Below, piece after piece: positions 47,404 to 56,787 of a DNA stretch of 64,000 nt; position 1 is the first letter of the stretch, and every line of letters begins with the position of its first letter. A program made the position numbers and the translations under genes. The stretch comes from Alteromonadaceae bacterium BrNp21-10 (lineage in GTDB: Bacteria > Pseudomonadota > Gammaproteobacteria > Enterobacterales > Alteromonadaceae), in assembly GCA_030418115.1 (NCBI GenBank), contig JAUHQD010000001.1:620001-684000 (forward strand). The letters are read 5' to 3'. Below the pieces are notes generated by a model. It searched no databases. It saw only the letters and a program-made list of their open reading frames with translations, and was not told the DNA's origin.

Positions 47404-50400
47404 ATGTTATTTGAATTCATGTTAATTGTTTCACTAGTTAATATTTTAAAATGGTTAATGGCATGCAGAAAACCGACATTAGTATTGTTGTTATTTTGCT
47501 ATTGCGCTTCCTCTTTTGCCGTATCTAACTTTCCTACTCAGGTTAAATTCAATCATATTTTAAGCAGTGAGCTTGAAAAAATCGGCTATATCCATGGTAT
47601 TGCTCAAGACCAAGACGGTTTTATGTGGTTTGCGGCGTTACAAGGGCTGGCTCGTTACGATGGCTATAAACTTAAGATTTTCAGGCATGATCCACAACAA
47701 CCGAAATCCTTAAGTCATAACTGGGTGAAAAGCATTGTCAACACTAGCCGCGGCCAGATGTGGGCGGTTTCTCATTTAGGATTATGCTTATATATTGCTC
47801 CCCAAGAGAATTTTCAATGTGCAACGATAAAGGATAACCAACAAAAAACGACAGTGACGTTTTCTACTTTATTCGAGGATAGCGAAGGGCAATTTTGGGT
47901 TAGTACCTCATTAGGCCTAAAAATGTTTGATCCAGTAAAGCGGGTTTTTACAGATGTTCCCAGTAAGCTTGCTGCGCTTATGGCACCTATCGAGAATCGG
48001 GAAGATAACTTTGTTGAAGAAATAACTGAAGATCAATCCGGTAATCTATGGTTTGGTTTGATGGGTAATGGTCTGGTGCGCTACCACCAACATTCTGGTG
48101 AAATAACGCATTTTGTTGCCAATGCTGAAGTACCTGGGAGTCTAGCCAGTAATAAAATTTTGGATGTGTATATAGATAGTAAAAATACTCTATGGATTGG
48201 CACTTTGGGGCAGGGGGTGCAGTATTTTAATCCCGACAGTAATAGTTTTATTCAGTTTATTCATAATGAAAGTGAAAAAGCTGAAGCGGTTTGGAACATC
48301 GTTGAAGATCATCAAGGTATGTATTGGATAGGCGATGGTACGGGCGTACATATATACGATCCACAATTGAATGAAGTTAAAAATTATATTTATAAAGAGG
48401 GACTGCAAGGTGGTCCAGGTAATTTTGTCGGCCGTTATATTTACATTGATAGTTCCGATAATTTATGGATTGGCTATTTCCCCAGCGGGGTTGATATGGT
48501 CGATCCTACTACCTCACAATTTCATAACTACATTCATGATCCGGCCAATCTGCATTCTTTAGCGGATGGTGGTGTATTAACTACTTTAGAAGACGGGGAC
48601 GGTAACCTGTGGGTAGGAAGTGGTTTTGGTTTAAATTTTCTCAATAGACAAACTCAGCAATTTACCCGTTATGTGCATGATGATGGCAATGCTAATAGCA
48701 TCAGCGGTAGTACCGTATTAGATATTGCCCAACAAGACGATGGTATTTTATGGATAGGGTCATGGGATAGAGGCTTAAATCGTTTAGATCCTAAGACCAT
48801 GAAGTTTAAGCATTACATTGAAAACGAACAGAGTTCAAATTCATTATTAGGTCGAGAGCCCTGGTCAATATTAGTGGACGATCAACAGCAGTTGTGGGTA
48901 GGTACTGAAAAAGGGGTTAACCGTTATCAGCCACAAAGTGATGATTTTAAAGAAGTAATGCCCAACAATGAGCAAGGCGCCCCAGTAGGCGTCCTCTATA
49001 CTCGGCAGATTACCCAATTGAGTTCAGGATTATTATGGTTAGCGACGTTCAATGGCGTGTATGTGCTCGATCCACTAACTGATGAGTATCAGCAGCACTA
49101 CGCACATAATAGCCAAGACTCTACCAGCCTAAGTAATGATCAAGTATTGAGTATTTTTGAAGATTCTCATCAGCAGATTTGGATTGGTACCAATGGCGCC
49201 GGTTTAAATTTATTCAATCAAGATGAGCAGACCTTCCGGCATTTTGGTTTAGATCATGGATTACCGGATTTAGTCATTAGTAGCATAATCGAGTCGCCCG
49301 CTGGAGAATTATGGGTGTCGACCTTTCAAGGATTAGCGCGCTTTGACCGTCAAACAGAAACCTTTAGGGTGTTTGATAAAGGTGACGGTTTATTAGGTAA
49401 TTTATTTAATCGTAATTCGGCTTCACTGTTAAGTAGTGGAGAGTTAGTATTTGGTAGCTCCCGTGGGCTGAGTATTTTTGACCCAACCACTTTACGACCT
49501 AATAATAATATCCCACCTGTAGTATTAACGGATTTTAGTATATTCAATAAATCAGTGAAGTTGTCCGACGATGGGGTGTTGAAATCAGCGATTAATAAAA
49601 CCAATAGCATCAGCTTAGATCACACCCAATCTATGTTTTCATTTGAGTTTGCCGCGTTAGATTTCAAATCACCCGAAGAGAATCAGTTTGCCTATCGTTT
49701 ATTAGGATTCGAAGAGCAATGGAATGAAGTGGGTAATAAGCGTACTGCAACCTACACTAATTTAGATGCGGGTGACTACTTGTTTCAGGTTAAAGCATCA
49801 AACAATGATGGTGTATGGAATGAGCATCCCACAGAAATAAAGTTAATCATCTATCCGCCGATTTGGAAAACCCCACAGGCGTACGCCATATATACATTAT
49901 TAGTGTTGTCGTTGTTATACCGCGTAGTACGGGTTCAGCAATCTAAGATGGCTTATAGCAAATTAATGCTGCAAAAAGAGCGGGCGATTGTTCGGCGTCT
50001 TGAAGAACTTGACCAAATGAAGGATGAAGTGAATCAAGATTTGGATAAAAAAGTGGCTGAGCGTACCGAAGAATTAAAAAAGGAACATCACCGCCTGTTG
50101 CAAATGCAAGAAGAGCTACATCAGGTTAATAAAAAGCTTGAAGAAGCCAGTGTTACCGATCCCTTAACCGGTTTGAAAAATAGACGTTATTTGCGCGAAT
50201 CAATTGAAACCGATATTGCTATGGTGGTTAGGGATTATCGTGAGTTAAATGCCGAAGTAGTGGATCTAAACGACCTTACCTTTATTGTACTGGATATTGA
50301 TTATTTTAAAGTAATTAATGACCAGTACGGCCATGCAGGGGGCGATGCCATACTGATACAAATGAGTGAATTGTTAAAAGAACAATTCAGAACATCAGAC

Positions 50401-50856
50401 TTTTTGATCCGCTGGGGGGGGGAGGAGTTTGTCATTGTTATTCGTCATATTCCTCGGGAGATGGCCAAAACCAGTATTGCGCGTTTTCATCAGGCTATTC
50501 AACGGCATGCGTTTTACACCGAAAGTAAACAGCAAATTACTGTGAGTTGCTCAATGGGGGCCGCAGCGTTACCTTTTTATAAGCATTCCCCTGAATTATT
50601 GTCTTGGGAACAAGTCATTAATATTGCTGATAGGGCAATGTATTGTGCAAAAGAATCTGGACGTAATTGTTGGGTGTGGCTTGATGATGACAAAGAGCAG
50701 CGATTACAAAATCATCCATACGATTATGCGAGTTTCATTGATAATATTCATAATCACGTTAAGACAGGCCTGTTGCAGGTTGAAAGCTCAATGCCGGTGA
50801 ATAACTTGGTTTGGAATCGTTCTAATCCCAGTAGTTCTGTTTATTCGTTCGAATAG
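47404..50856 (+). CDS. Periplasmic beta-propeller sensor diguanylate cyclase
   Basis: The 1150-residue protein has a signal anchor, then two-component-regulator propeller repeats (about 40-730, with many DxxGxLWIGT-type blades), a Y_Y_Y domain (about 735-820), a membrane helix near 830, a coiled coil and a GGDEF domain. The active site is GGEEF at 1005-1009, with an inhibitory I-site RTSD five residues before. It should make cyclic di-GMP in response to a periplasmic ligand, often a glycan. The start is uncertain: ATG 47458 gives a better signal peptide. A nine-G tract covers the GGEEF codons. Confidence 0.88.
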   Translation: MLFEFMLIVSLVNILKWLMACRKPTLVLLLFCYCASSFAVSNFPTQVKFNHILSSELEKIGYIHGIAQDQDGFMWFAALQGLARYDGYKLKIFRHDPQQPKSLSHNWVKSIVNTSRGQMWAVSHLGLCLYIAPQENFQCATIKDNQQKTTVTFSTLFEDSEGQFWVSTSLGLKMFDPVKRVFTDVPSKLAALMAPIENREDNFVEEITEDQSGNLWFGLMGNGLVRYHQHSGEITHFVANAEVPGSLASNKILDVYIDSKNTLWIGTLGQGVQYFNPDSNSFIQFIHNESEKAEAVWNIVEDHQGMYWIGDGTGVHIYDPQLNEVKNYIYKEGLQGGPGNFVGRYIYIDSSDNLWIGYFPSGVDMVDPTTSQFHNYIHDPANLHSLADGGVLTTLEDGDGNLWVGSGFGLNFLNRQTQQFTRYVHDDGNANSISGSTVLDIAQQDDGILWIGSWDRGLNRLDPKTMKFKHYIENEQSSNSLLGREPWSILVDDQQQLWVGTEKGVNRYQPQSDDFKEVMPNNEQGAPVGVLYTRQITQLSSGLLWLATFNGVYVLDPLTDEYQQHYAHNSQDSTSLSNDQVLSIFEDSHQQIWIGTNGAGLNLFNQDEQTFRHFGLDHGLPDLVISSIIESPAGELWVSTFQGLARFDRQTETFRVFDKGDGLLGNLFNRNSASLLSSGELVFGSSRGLSIFDPTTLRPNNNIPPVVLTDFSIFNKSVKLSDDGVLKSAINKTNSISLDHTQSMFSFEFAALDFKSPEENQFAYRLLGFEEQWNEVGNKRTATYTNLDAGDYLFQVKASNNDGVWNEHPTEIKLIIYPPIWKTPQAYAIYTLLVLSLLYRVVRVQQSKMAYSKLMLQKERAIVRRLEELDQMKDEVNQDLDKKVAERTEELKKEHHRLLQMQEELHQVNKKLEEASVTDPLTGLKNRRYLRESIETDIAMVVRDYRELNAEVVDLNDLTFIVLDIDYFKVINDQYGHAGGDAILIQMSELLKEQFRTSDFLIRWGGEEFVIVIRHIPREMAKTSIARFHQAIQRHAFYTESKQQITVSCSMGAAALPFYKHSPELLSWEQVINIADRAMYCAKESGRNCWVWLDDDKEQRLQNHPYDYASFIDNIHNHVKTGLLQVESSMPVNNLVWNRSNPSSSVYSFE
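50414..50422 (+). repeat. nine-G homopolymer within the GGEEF codons
   Basis: TGG GGG GGG GAG (50413-50424) gives nine consecutive G in the codons for WGGE of the cyclase active site. Most of the window is A+T-leaning and no other G run this long was noticed. Slippage by one base would remove the active site and the rest of the protein. Confidence 0.9.
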
Positions 50857-50902
50857 TTAAATTTTGTATATTAATCAATATCTAGTTTGGAAGTAAATTA
50901 AG

Positions 50903-51982
50903 GTGTCAGTTTTAGAAGTCTATGCCGGAAAAATGGCTCTGCAACACATTCAACAACAGGGATTTAATGCCAACGATGTGGACGTGATGTTGGGTGCATC
51001 CGGTGGTCCTAAATGGTTTGTGTTGGCCGGTTTAGACCGAGTGATGATGCCAGAGTTTTTTAAAAATAGAAGCAAACCATTAGATCTCATCGGCTCTTCA
51101 GCGGGCTCGTTTCGATTTGCCTGTTATGCCCAAAGAGATCCATTGTCCGCTATCAATCGTTTGGCTTATGAGTATTCGCATACGGTGTATTCAGCAAAGC
51201 CGACTAATAAAGAAATAACCCGAAAAGCAGAAGCGTTGCTCAATACGATGTTGGCAGAAAAGGGGGTAAGTGAAATTGTTAACAACCCGGTGGTGAATGT
51301 GCACTTTGTGGTTGCGCGGTGTCTGGGTTTAACCCGCTTTGATGCTAAGACTTTGCAATTAGCCGGATTGTTGGTCAGTGCCATAGCCAATAAAATAAGT
51401 CGGCGGACATTATCGCATTTTTATCAACGCTTTTTATTTTCCAATAAAAACAGTCGACTACAAATAAATGATCCAGCGAATATTCCAACTTCAACGGTGG
51501 CAATTACTGAAGATAACCTACAACAAGCGTTAATGGCCTCGGGTTCGATCCCCATTGTATTGGAGGGCGTTAAAAATATTAATGGTGCGGCTAAGGGCGT
51601 CTATCGTGATGGCGGTATTATTGACTATCATTTTGATTTAAAAGTGAATAGTGCGAACTCTGCCGGGCCAGGCTTAGTGCTTTACCCGCATTTTTACTCA
51701 CGGGCAGTGCCGGGATGGTTTGATAAAAATTCGAAGCGACAAGCTCATTCCAGTAGTTTTGATAATGTGCTGATGTTAGTGCCCTCGGCAAAGTTTGTTA
51801 ATAGCTTACCTTACGGCAAAATACCCGATAGGAAAGACTTTGAAACCATGCCGGCTAAGCAACGTATTGCCTACTGGCAACAAGTGTTGTCTGAGTCTGA
51901 CCGCTTAGGCGAGGCTTTTATACAATTGCTGCAGAATGACAATATCGTCAAACAAGTAAAACCCATAACTTTTAACGTTTAA
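50903..51982 (+). CDS. Patatin-like phospholipase family protein
   Basis: The 359-residue protein has the patatin oxyanion GASGGPKW, nucleophile-elbow GSSAGS and the aspartate in YRDGGI. These are the Ser-Asp dyad elements of patatin lipases. The start is GTG with GGAAG 9 nt upstream. No signal peptide is present. Its substrate is unknown. Confidence 0.85.
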   Translation: MSVLEVYAGKMALQHIQQQGFNANDVDVMLGASGGPKWFVLAGLDRVMMPEFFKNRSKPLDLIGSSAGSFRFACYAQRDPLSAINRLAYEYSHTVYSAKPTNKEITRKAEALLNTMLAEKGVSEIVNNPVVNVHFVVARCLGLTRFDAKTLQLAGLLVSAIANKISRRTLSHFYQRFLFSNKNSRLQINDPANIPTSTVAITEDNLQQALMASGSIPIVLEGVKNINGAAKGVYRDGGIIDYHFDLKVNSANSAGPGLVLYPHFYSRAVPGWFDKNSKRQAHSSSFDNVLMLVPSAKFVNSLPYGKIPDRKDFETMPAKQRIAYWQQVLSESDRLGEAFIQLLQNDNIVKQVKPITFNV

Positions 51983-52072
51983 TTAACTTTTTGTGGAAAA
52001 TGCTTTTATTAACAGTGGAAAACCGATACTTTGAGGTTAAGCTTAGTTAACAATATAAAAAATGGATCGCCT

Positions 52073-52732
52073 TTGAATTCCTTAAGAAAAATAGTAGTTA
52101 ATTTGGTTGTCAGCGGCGTGTTTTTTTTACATTCAGCTAACGTATTAGCAATGACAACGCTGCAGATTGTCGATCAGCATGGTAAGCCCCTTCCACAAGC
52201 AGTGGTAGAAGTGGATGGACAAACTAAAGCGTCGACGGCTAATCTTCAAGAAATTGCGATAATGGATCAGGTGGATAAGCAGTTTTCACCACGGGTATTA
52301 GTCATCCAGCAAGGGCAGTCTGTATTATTTCCCAATAGTGACAATACTCGTCACCATGTTTATTCGTTTTCAGCGGTCAAACCATTTGAAATCAAGCTGT
52401 ATTCTGGCAAACGCAAAGACCCTATCTTATTTGATCATCACGGTGTGGCAGTCTTAGGATGCAACATTCACGACTCGATGGTGGGTTATATTTACATTGC
52501 ACAAAGCGACGTCACCGCCATTTCTGACGAGCAGGGTATGGTGCATTTTCCACAACAACTCACTAAAAAATCACAGGTTAGTGTCTGGCACAGTCTTGCT
52601 GAAAGCGGGGCGGAGAGTAGGCTGACGGTTAAGCTTGATGAACTAACTTTTGATGGCAATCAGTACGTGATTAATTTGCAGGTACATGAGCCGCAAAAGC
52701 GTAATACCTTTGGTGATAAGTTTGGTCAGTGA
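52073..52732 (+). CDS. Cupredoxin-like periplasmic protein (methylamine-utilization-type annotation)
   Basis: The product has a signal peptide ending near VLA-MTT and a cupredoxin-like domain with candidate copper ligands in TRHHVYSF and GCNIHDSMVGYI (His, Cys, His, Met), followed by a carboxypeptidase-regulatory-like part. No ATG precedes the signal peptide: only TTG codons at 52031 and 52073 are available. I took 52073 because GGA lies just upstream and the signal peptide is then normal. Proteins of this kind are often named methylamine utilization protein without evidence. It is the first gene of a tightly packed five-gene unit. Confidence 0.78.
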   Translation: MNSLRKIVVNLVVSGVFFLHSANVLAMTTLQIVDQHGKPLPQAVVEVDGQTKASTANLQEIAIMDQVDKQFSPRVLVIQQGQSVLFPNSDNTRHHVYSFSAVKPFEIKLYSGKRKDPILFDHHGVAVLGCNIHDSMVGYIYIAQSDVTAISDEQGMVHFPQQLTKKSQVSVWHSLAESGAESRLTVKLDELTFDGNQYVINLQVHEPQKRNTFGDKFGQ

Positions 52733-55047
52733 TGTTTAATAATAGTCTTAGAAACCAAATTATCTTATATTGTGCCGCTATTGTATTAGTGACGTCGACT
52801 ATTGCTCTTGCTAGTTTCTGGTGGTCAACCACCACCTTCAACGAAAATAACATCGCCAAAAGCATCAATACCGCTAAAAATGTCTATCAGCAATATATGG
52901 CCGCTAAAGAAAATTTATTGGTCACTTCAGCTAAAGTGCTCACTGCAGATTTTGGCTTCAAGCAAGCTGTTGCAACGAATGACGCAGATACTATTACTAG
53001 TGTGCTAAGTAATCATGGCATGCGTATTAGCGCTGATTTAATGATTCTGACGGACTTGAACGGTAACTTAGTGTCCTCAAGTTCAAATGCGTTTACGGCC
53101 AATGATAATATGTCGAGCTTGGTCAATGAGCTCTTGGAATACCCCGTTAGCGCCAAGTTCGTATTATTAAATAACACTCTGTATCAAACTATTCTCTTGC
53201 CGGTAAAAGCGCCGCATATTATCGCCTACACGCTGATTGGCTTTAAAATTAATCAACAGGTTACCAGTGAATTAAAACAACTCACCGGCATTGAAGTCAG
53301 TTTTATTATTGGTGATGAAAAGGTTGTGAGTTCTTCACTGGAAACCCAAGACGCACATGATGATATTTACCAATATTTTTGGCAGTACCGTGAGCCGGGA
53401 TTATTGGGTAGTCGAGTGGGCTATAGTAATCGCATTATTAGTTTGAGTGGCCTGAAGGATACGCCAGTGGCGATGTTACTCAGCGCCAGTTTGGCAAAGA
53501 CCTATGCCGAATTTGATAACATGTTACAGACCTTTTTGATTTTGGTTTGCATTACCATGCTGCTGTGTATTGTACTCAGTGGAGTGTTATCAAAAAAATT
53601 AACCGAGCCATTACTGCGCTTGGTTAAGATTGCGCGACAGTTTTCCGAAGGTAATTATTTTAGTGAGTTTAAAGGCGGTAAAACCAGTACCGAGATCAAG
53701 GATCTGTTTAACGCCTTTTCCGAAATGGGTACCGAAATTCAACAACGGGAAAGCCAAATTTTATATCAAGCCCAGCATGACACTCTTACTGGTCTGTATA
53801 ACCGTAATTCCATGAGTGACATTATCAATGAAGTGTTGATTACCGAGTCGCAGTTTCTTTTGTTAGTGATTGATATTAAAGGCCTCAAACATATCAATGA
53901 TAAATTAGGCCCGCAAATAGGCGACAATTGCATTCAGGCGGTCGCACAGCGGCTATTAAGCTTTAGTTATCATAAGAATATGATCCACGCGCGTATCGGT
54001 GGTGATGAGTTTTTGAGTATTTTGCCTCTGGGTAAAACTAAATCCAGAGAACAATTAGTCAATGATGTATTAAAACTATTAAGTACACCTTACGCCGTGC
54101 ACGATTTGGATCTTACTCTGGGTTTTAGTTGTGGTGCTGCGCAATTCCCGGTAGATGGTGAAGATGCTAAGTTATTACTGCGCAGGGCAACAATCGCATC
54201 GGATGCGGCATCTAACACCAATGTCAGTATGCGTTTTTATCAGGCGGGTGAAGATGAAGCTCATTTGCAGCGCATCGCAATAGTCGAAGAATTAAAACAA
54301 GCACTGGAAGATGATGATGGCGCATTGTTTATGCATTATCAGCCGAAATTACATACGCAATCCGGCAAGATCCATAAAGTGGAAGCATTAATGCGTTGGA
54401 TCAATAAAGAAGGTAAATTCGTGCCACCGGATTTATTTATTGATTTGGCTGAGCGAGCCGGACTGATCATCAGTTTAACCCATTGGGTTATCGATTCGGT
54501 GGTTAAGCAAATTGCCATTTGGAAAGAGCTTGATGTCAACATCGAAGTCGCTATTAACGTGTCAGCGCAAGATTTAATGCACGATGCGTTTTCGCCGACA
54601 TTATTACAAGTATTGAATAAATATCAGGTGGAGCCCTCGCAGATCACTATTGAATTAACCGAGCGAGATATGATGGAAAATGAGCAAAAAGGCATCGCGG
54701 CGATAACCGAACTTAAAAATGCTGGATTTACGATTTCCGTTGATGATTACGGTATCGGCCAATCGTCTTTATCTAAATTACGTCAGTTACCTTTACATGA
54801 ATTAAAAATTGATAAGAGCTTTATTCTAGAATTAGACACATCACCTGATGATCAAACCATTGTTAAATCCACTATTACCTTGGGTCATAATTTAGGCTTA
54901 ACCGTGGTCGCCGAAGGGGTAGAGAACGAAGCCTCTTTAAATTTGTTAAAAGACATGGGCTGCGATCAAATTCAAGGCTATTTCCTCAGTCGACCTTTAT
55001 CGGCTGATGCGTTGGTATCTTGGCTGGAGGAATATAAAAATGCGTAA
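52732..55047 (+). CDS. Membrane GGDEF-EAL protein
   Basis: The 771-residue protein has two membrane helices around a periplasmic sensor domain (about 30-265), a HAMP-like linker, a GGDEF domain with an intact RIGGDEF near 420 and no I-site, and an EAL domain with EALMRW, INVSAQDL, ELTERDM, VDDYGIG, LKIDKSF and AEGVEN. Both catalytic sets look complete, so it may make and break cyclic di-GMP. The start ATG overlaps the preceding stop (TGATG), and I do not use the GTG at 52729. Its end overlaps the DUF3034 gene. Confidence 0.9.
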   Translation: MFNNSLRNQIILYCAAIVLVTSTIALASFWWSTTTFNENNIAKSINTAKNVYQQYMAAKENLLVTSAKVLTADFGFKQAVATNDADTITSVLSNHGMRISADLMILTDLNGNLVSSSSNAFTANDNMSSLVNELLEYPVSAKFVLLNNTLYQTILLPVKAPHIIAYTLIGFKINQQVTSELKQLTGIEVSFIIGDEKVVSSSLETQDAHDDIYQYFWQYREPGLLGSRVGYSNRIISLSGLKDTPVAMLLSASLAKTYAEFDNMLQTFLILVCITMLLCIVLSGVLSKKLTEPLLRLVKIARQFSEGNYFSEFKGGKTSTEIKDLFNAFSEMGTEIQQRESQILYQAQHDTLTGLYNRNSMSDIINEVLITESQFLLLVIDIKGLKHINDKLGPQIGDNCIQAVAQRLLSFSYHKNMIHARIGGDEFLSILPLGKTKSREQLVNDVLKLLSTPYAVHDLDLTLGFSCGAAQFPVDGEDAKLLLRRATIASDAASNTNVSMRFYQAGEDEAHLQRIAIVEELKQALEDDDGALFMHYQPKLHTQSGKIHKVEALMRWINKEGKFVPPDLFIDLAERAGLIISLTHWVIDSVVKQIAIWKELDVNIEVAINVSAQDLMHDAFSPTLLQVLNKYQVEPSQITIELTERDMMENEQKGIAAITELKNAGFTISVDDYGIGQSSLSKLRQLPLHELKIDKSFILELDTSPDDQTIVKSTITLGHNLGLTVVAEGVENEASLNLLKDMGCDQIQGYFLSRPLSADALVSWLEEYKNA

Positions 55048-55873
55048 AGCTGGCTATATATTAGTAATATTAGCATCAATTTTTCAAGCCCATGCTTGGG
55101 CGGGGGACGGTAAAATTTTAGCCACTCCCGGAGTAGCTCAAGCCGAAGGTTCAGGTGGTGGCGGTTTAGTACCTTGGGCGCAATTAGCGGGTTATGCTGC
55201 TAGTGATGAAATTGCACTCAATGGCTTTTGTAGTCGCGCACAGGTTAGTGATTATCGACTTGATGTGTGCGGAGCACAGTTGAATTTATATGATCGTGTC
55301 GAGTTATCCTTTGCCCGCCAAAAGTTTGATGTACCCGCTCTAAGTACTCAGCTAGAACAAGATATTATTGGCTTAAAAGTAAGATTGTATGGCGATATTG
55401 TTTATTCTGCTTGGCCACAAATTAGTGCCGGTTGGCAGCATAAATCTTTAAAAGATGGGGCTGTTGCCAATCTATTAGGCGCTGAAGACACATCGGGTGA
55501 CGATATTTATCTTGCCGCCAGTAAATTACATTTAGGTGCGTTGCAAGGCTATAACTTACTTTGGAATGTTACGGCTCGTTATACCGCCGCTAATGAAATG
55601 GGATTATTAGGCTATGGCAGTGCTAGTGAAGGTAAAAGTCTGCAGCTTGAATCTTCAGCGGCAGTCTTTATCAATCGTCATTGGGCCGTTGGTGTGGAAT
55701 ATCGCCAAAAACCGGATAATTTGGGTTTAAAGGAAGACGATTGGGCCGATGTGTTCGTGGCTTGGTTTCCCAATAAATCATTTAGTGTGACCGCTGCTTA
55801 TGTGGATTTGGGCACCATTGCTGGGGCGCCAGATCAAACTGGCTGGTATTTGTCTTTTGTGGGGTCCCTATAA
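55040..55873 (+). CDS. DUF3034 family periplasmic/outer-membrane protein
   Basis: The 277-residue protein has a signal peptide (cleavage near AWA) and then a beta-rich domain typical of DUF3034, with LVPWAQLAGYA and VELSFARQKFDV. It may form an outer-membrane barrel. GGAGG lies 8-9 nt before the ATG at 55040, which is in the end of the GGDEF-EAL gene (8-bp overlap). The function is unknown. It belongs to the five-gene unit 52073-56750. Confidence 0.82.
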   Translation: MRKAGYILVILASIFQAHAWAGDGKILATPGVAQAEGSGGGGLVPWAQLAGYAASDEIALNGFCSRAQVSDYRLDVCGAQLNLYDRVELSFARQKFDVPALSTQLEQDIIGLKVRLYGDIVYSAWPQISAGWQHKSLKDGAVANLLGAEDTSGDDIYLAASKLHLGALQGYNLLWNVTARYTAANEMGLLGYGSASEGKSLQLESSAAVFINRHWAVGVEYRQKPDNLGLKEDDWADVFVAWFPNKSFSVTAAYVDLGTIAGAPDQTGWYLSFVGSL

Positions 55874-56298
55874 TGTATAAAGTAAGGGTTGGTTTTTTAG
55901 CTTTTATTATTCTTTGCCTTGGCGGCTGTCAGAGTCGTGGTGACGCTACATTGTACCAACAACTAGGTGAAGAAGCTGGCGTTGAAAAACTGGTGGATGT
56001 GATTATCCAAAAAATTGGCAATAACAAGCAGATTTTGCCGTATTTTAAAGATTCGAATATCAGTCATTTTAGGAAGGGGTTTATCCAACATTTATGTAGT
56101 GTTGCTGACGGCCCTTGCCAATATACCGGCGACTCCATGGTCGATATTCATACCGGTATGCATATTAACGAACGTGATTTTAATTATGTCGTTGAATTAT
56201 TAATTGATGCCATGACTGAAGTCGGTTTGAGTACGCCGGTTCAGAATAGAGTGCTGCAGCGTTTGGCACCTATGCGGTCTGATATTCTTTTACGTTAA
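55873..56298 (+). CDS. Lipoprotein group I truncated haemoglobin
   Basis: The 141-residue protein has a lipoprotein signal with lipobox LGGC (Cys near 19) and a truncated-globin domain beginning TLYQQLGEEAGVEKLVD, with HLCSVADGPCQYTG and the proximal-histidine segment DIHTGMHI. It is predicted to bind haem outside the cytoplasm as a lipid-anchored protein, which is uncommon for this family. Its ATG overlaps the DUF3034 stop by 1 bp. It could bind O2 or NO. Confidence 0.87.
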   Translation: MYKVRVGFLAFIILCLGGCQSRGDATLYQQLGEEAGVEKLVDVIIQKIGNNKQILPYFKDSNISHFRKGFIQHLCSVADGPCQYTGDSMVDIHTGMHINERDFNYVVELLIDAMTEVGLSTPVQNRVLQRLAPMRSDILLR

Positions 56299-56306
56299 GA
56301 CATAAC

Positions 56307-56750
56307 ATGAATAATTGTAGAATGTGGTTGCAGCGCGCCTGTGCCATTATCATGATGCTGGCGTTTAACTATGTGGTTAGCGCTGAAGCCATAAAATTTG
56401 AATTAGTTAAAGTGCAGGTCAAGCAACTCACTTTAGAAGTTGAGTTGGCCGACACCCCACAGCTGCGAGCCCAAGGTTTAATGCATCGCACTACGGCCAA
56501 ACCGGGAATGTTATTTGTATATCCCTATCCTCAGCAAACTGCATTTTGGATGCGTAATACCCTTATTCCTCTGGATTTAGCCTACATAGATCAACAAGGC
56601 ACTATTGTCGCTATTATTCAAATGAACGCCATGGATGACACCACTCATCCATCACCCACTGCGATTGTTGGTGCACTTGAAATGGAGTTGGGTTGGTATG
56701 CAAAGCAGGGAATTAAAGTGGGTGATGTAATTCAAATTGGTCAATATTAG
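56307..56750 (+). CDS. DUF192 family secreted protein
   Basis: The 147-residue product has a signal peptide and the DUF192 core: LADTPQLRAQGLMHR, FWMRNTLIPLDLAYI and ALEMELGWYAKQGI. It starts 8 bp after the globin stop and ends the unit. The family fold is known but not its function. Confidence 0.87.
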   Translation: MNNCRMWLQRACAIIMMLAFNYVVSAEAIKFELVKVQVKQLTLEVELADTPQLRAQGLMHRTTAKPGMLFVYPYPQQTAFWMRNTLIPLDLAYIDQQGTIVAIIQMNAMDDTTHPSPTAIVGALEMELGWYAKQGIKVGDVIQIGQY

Positions 56751-56787
56751 TTTAAGCCACTTGGGGCTATAGGGTAATCAGCTAGGG

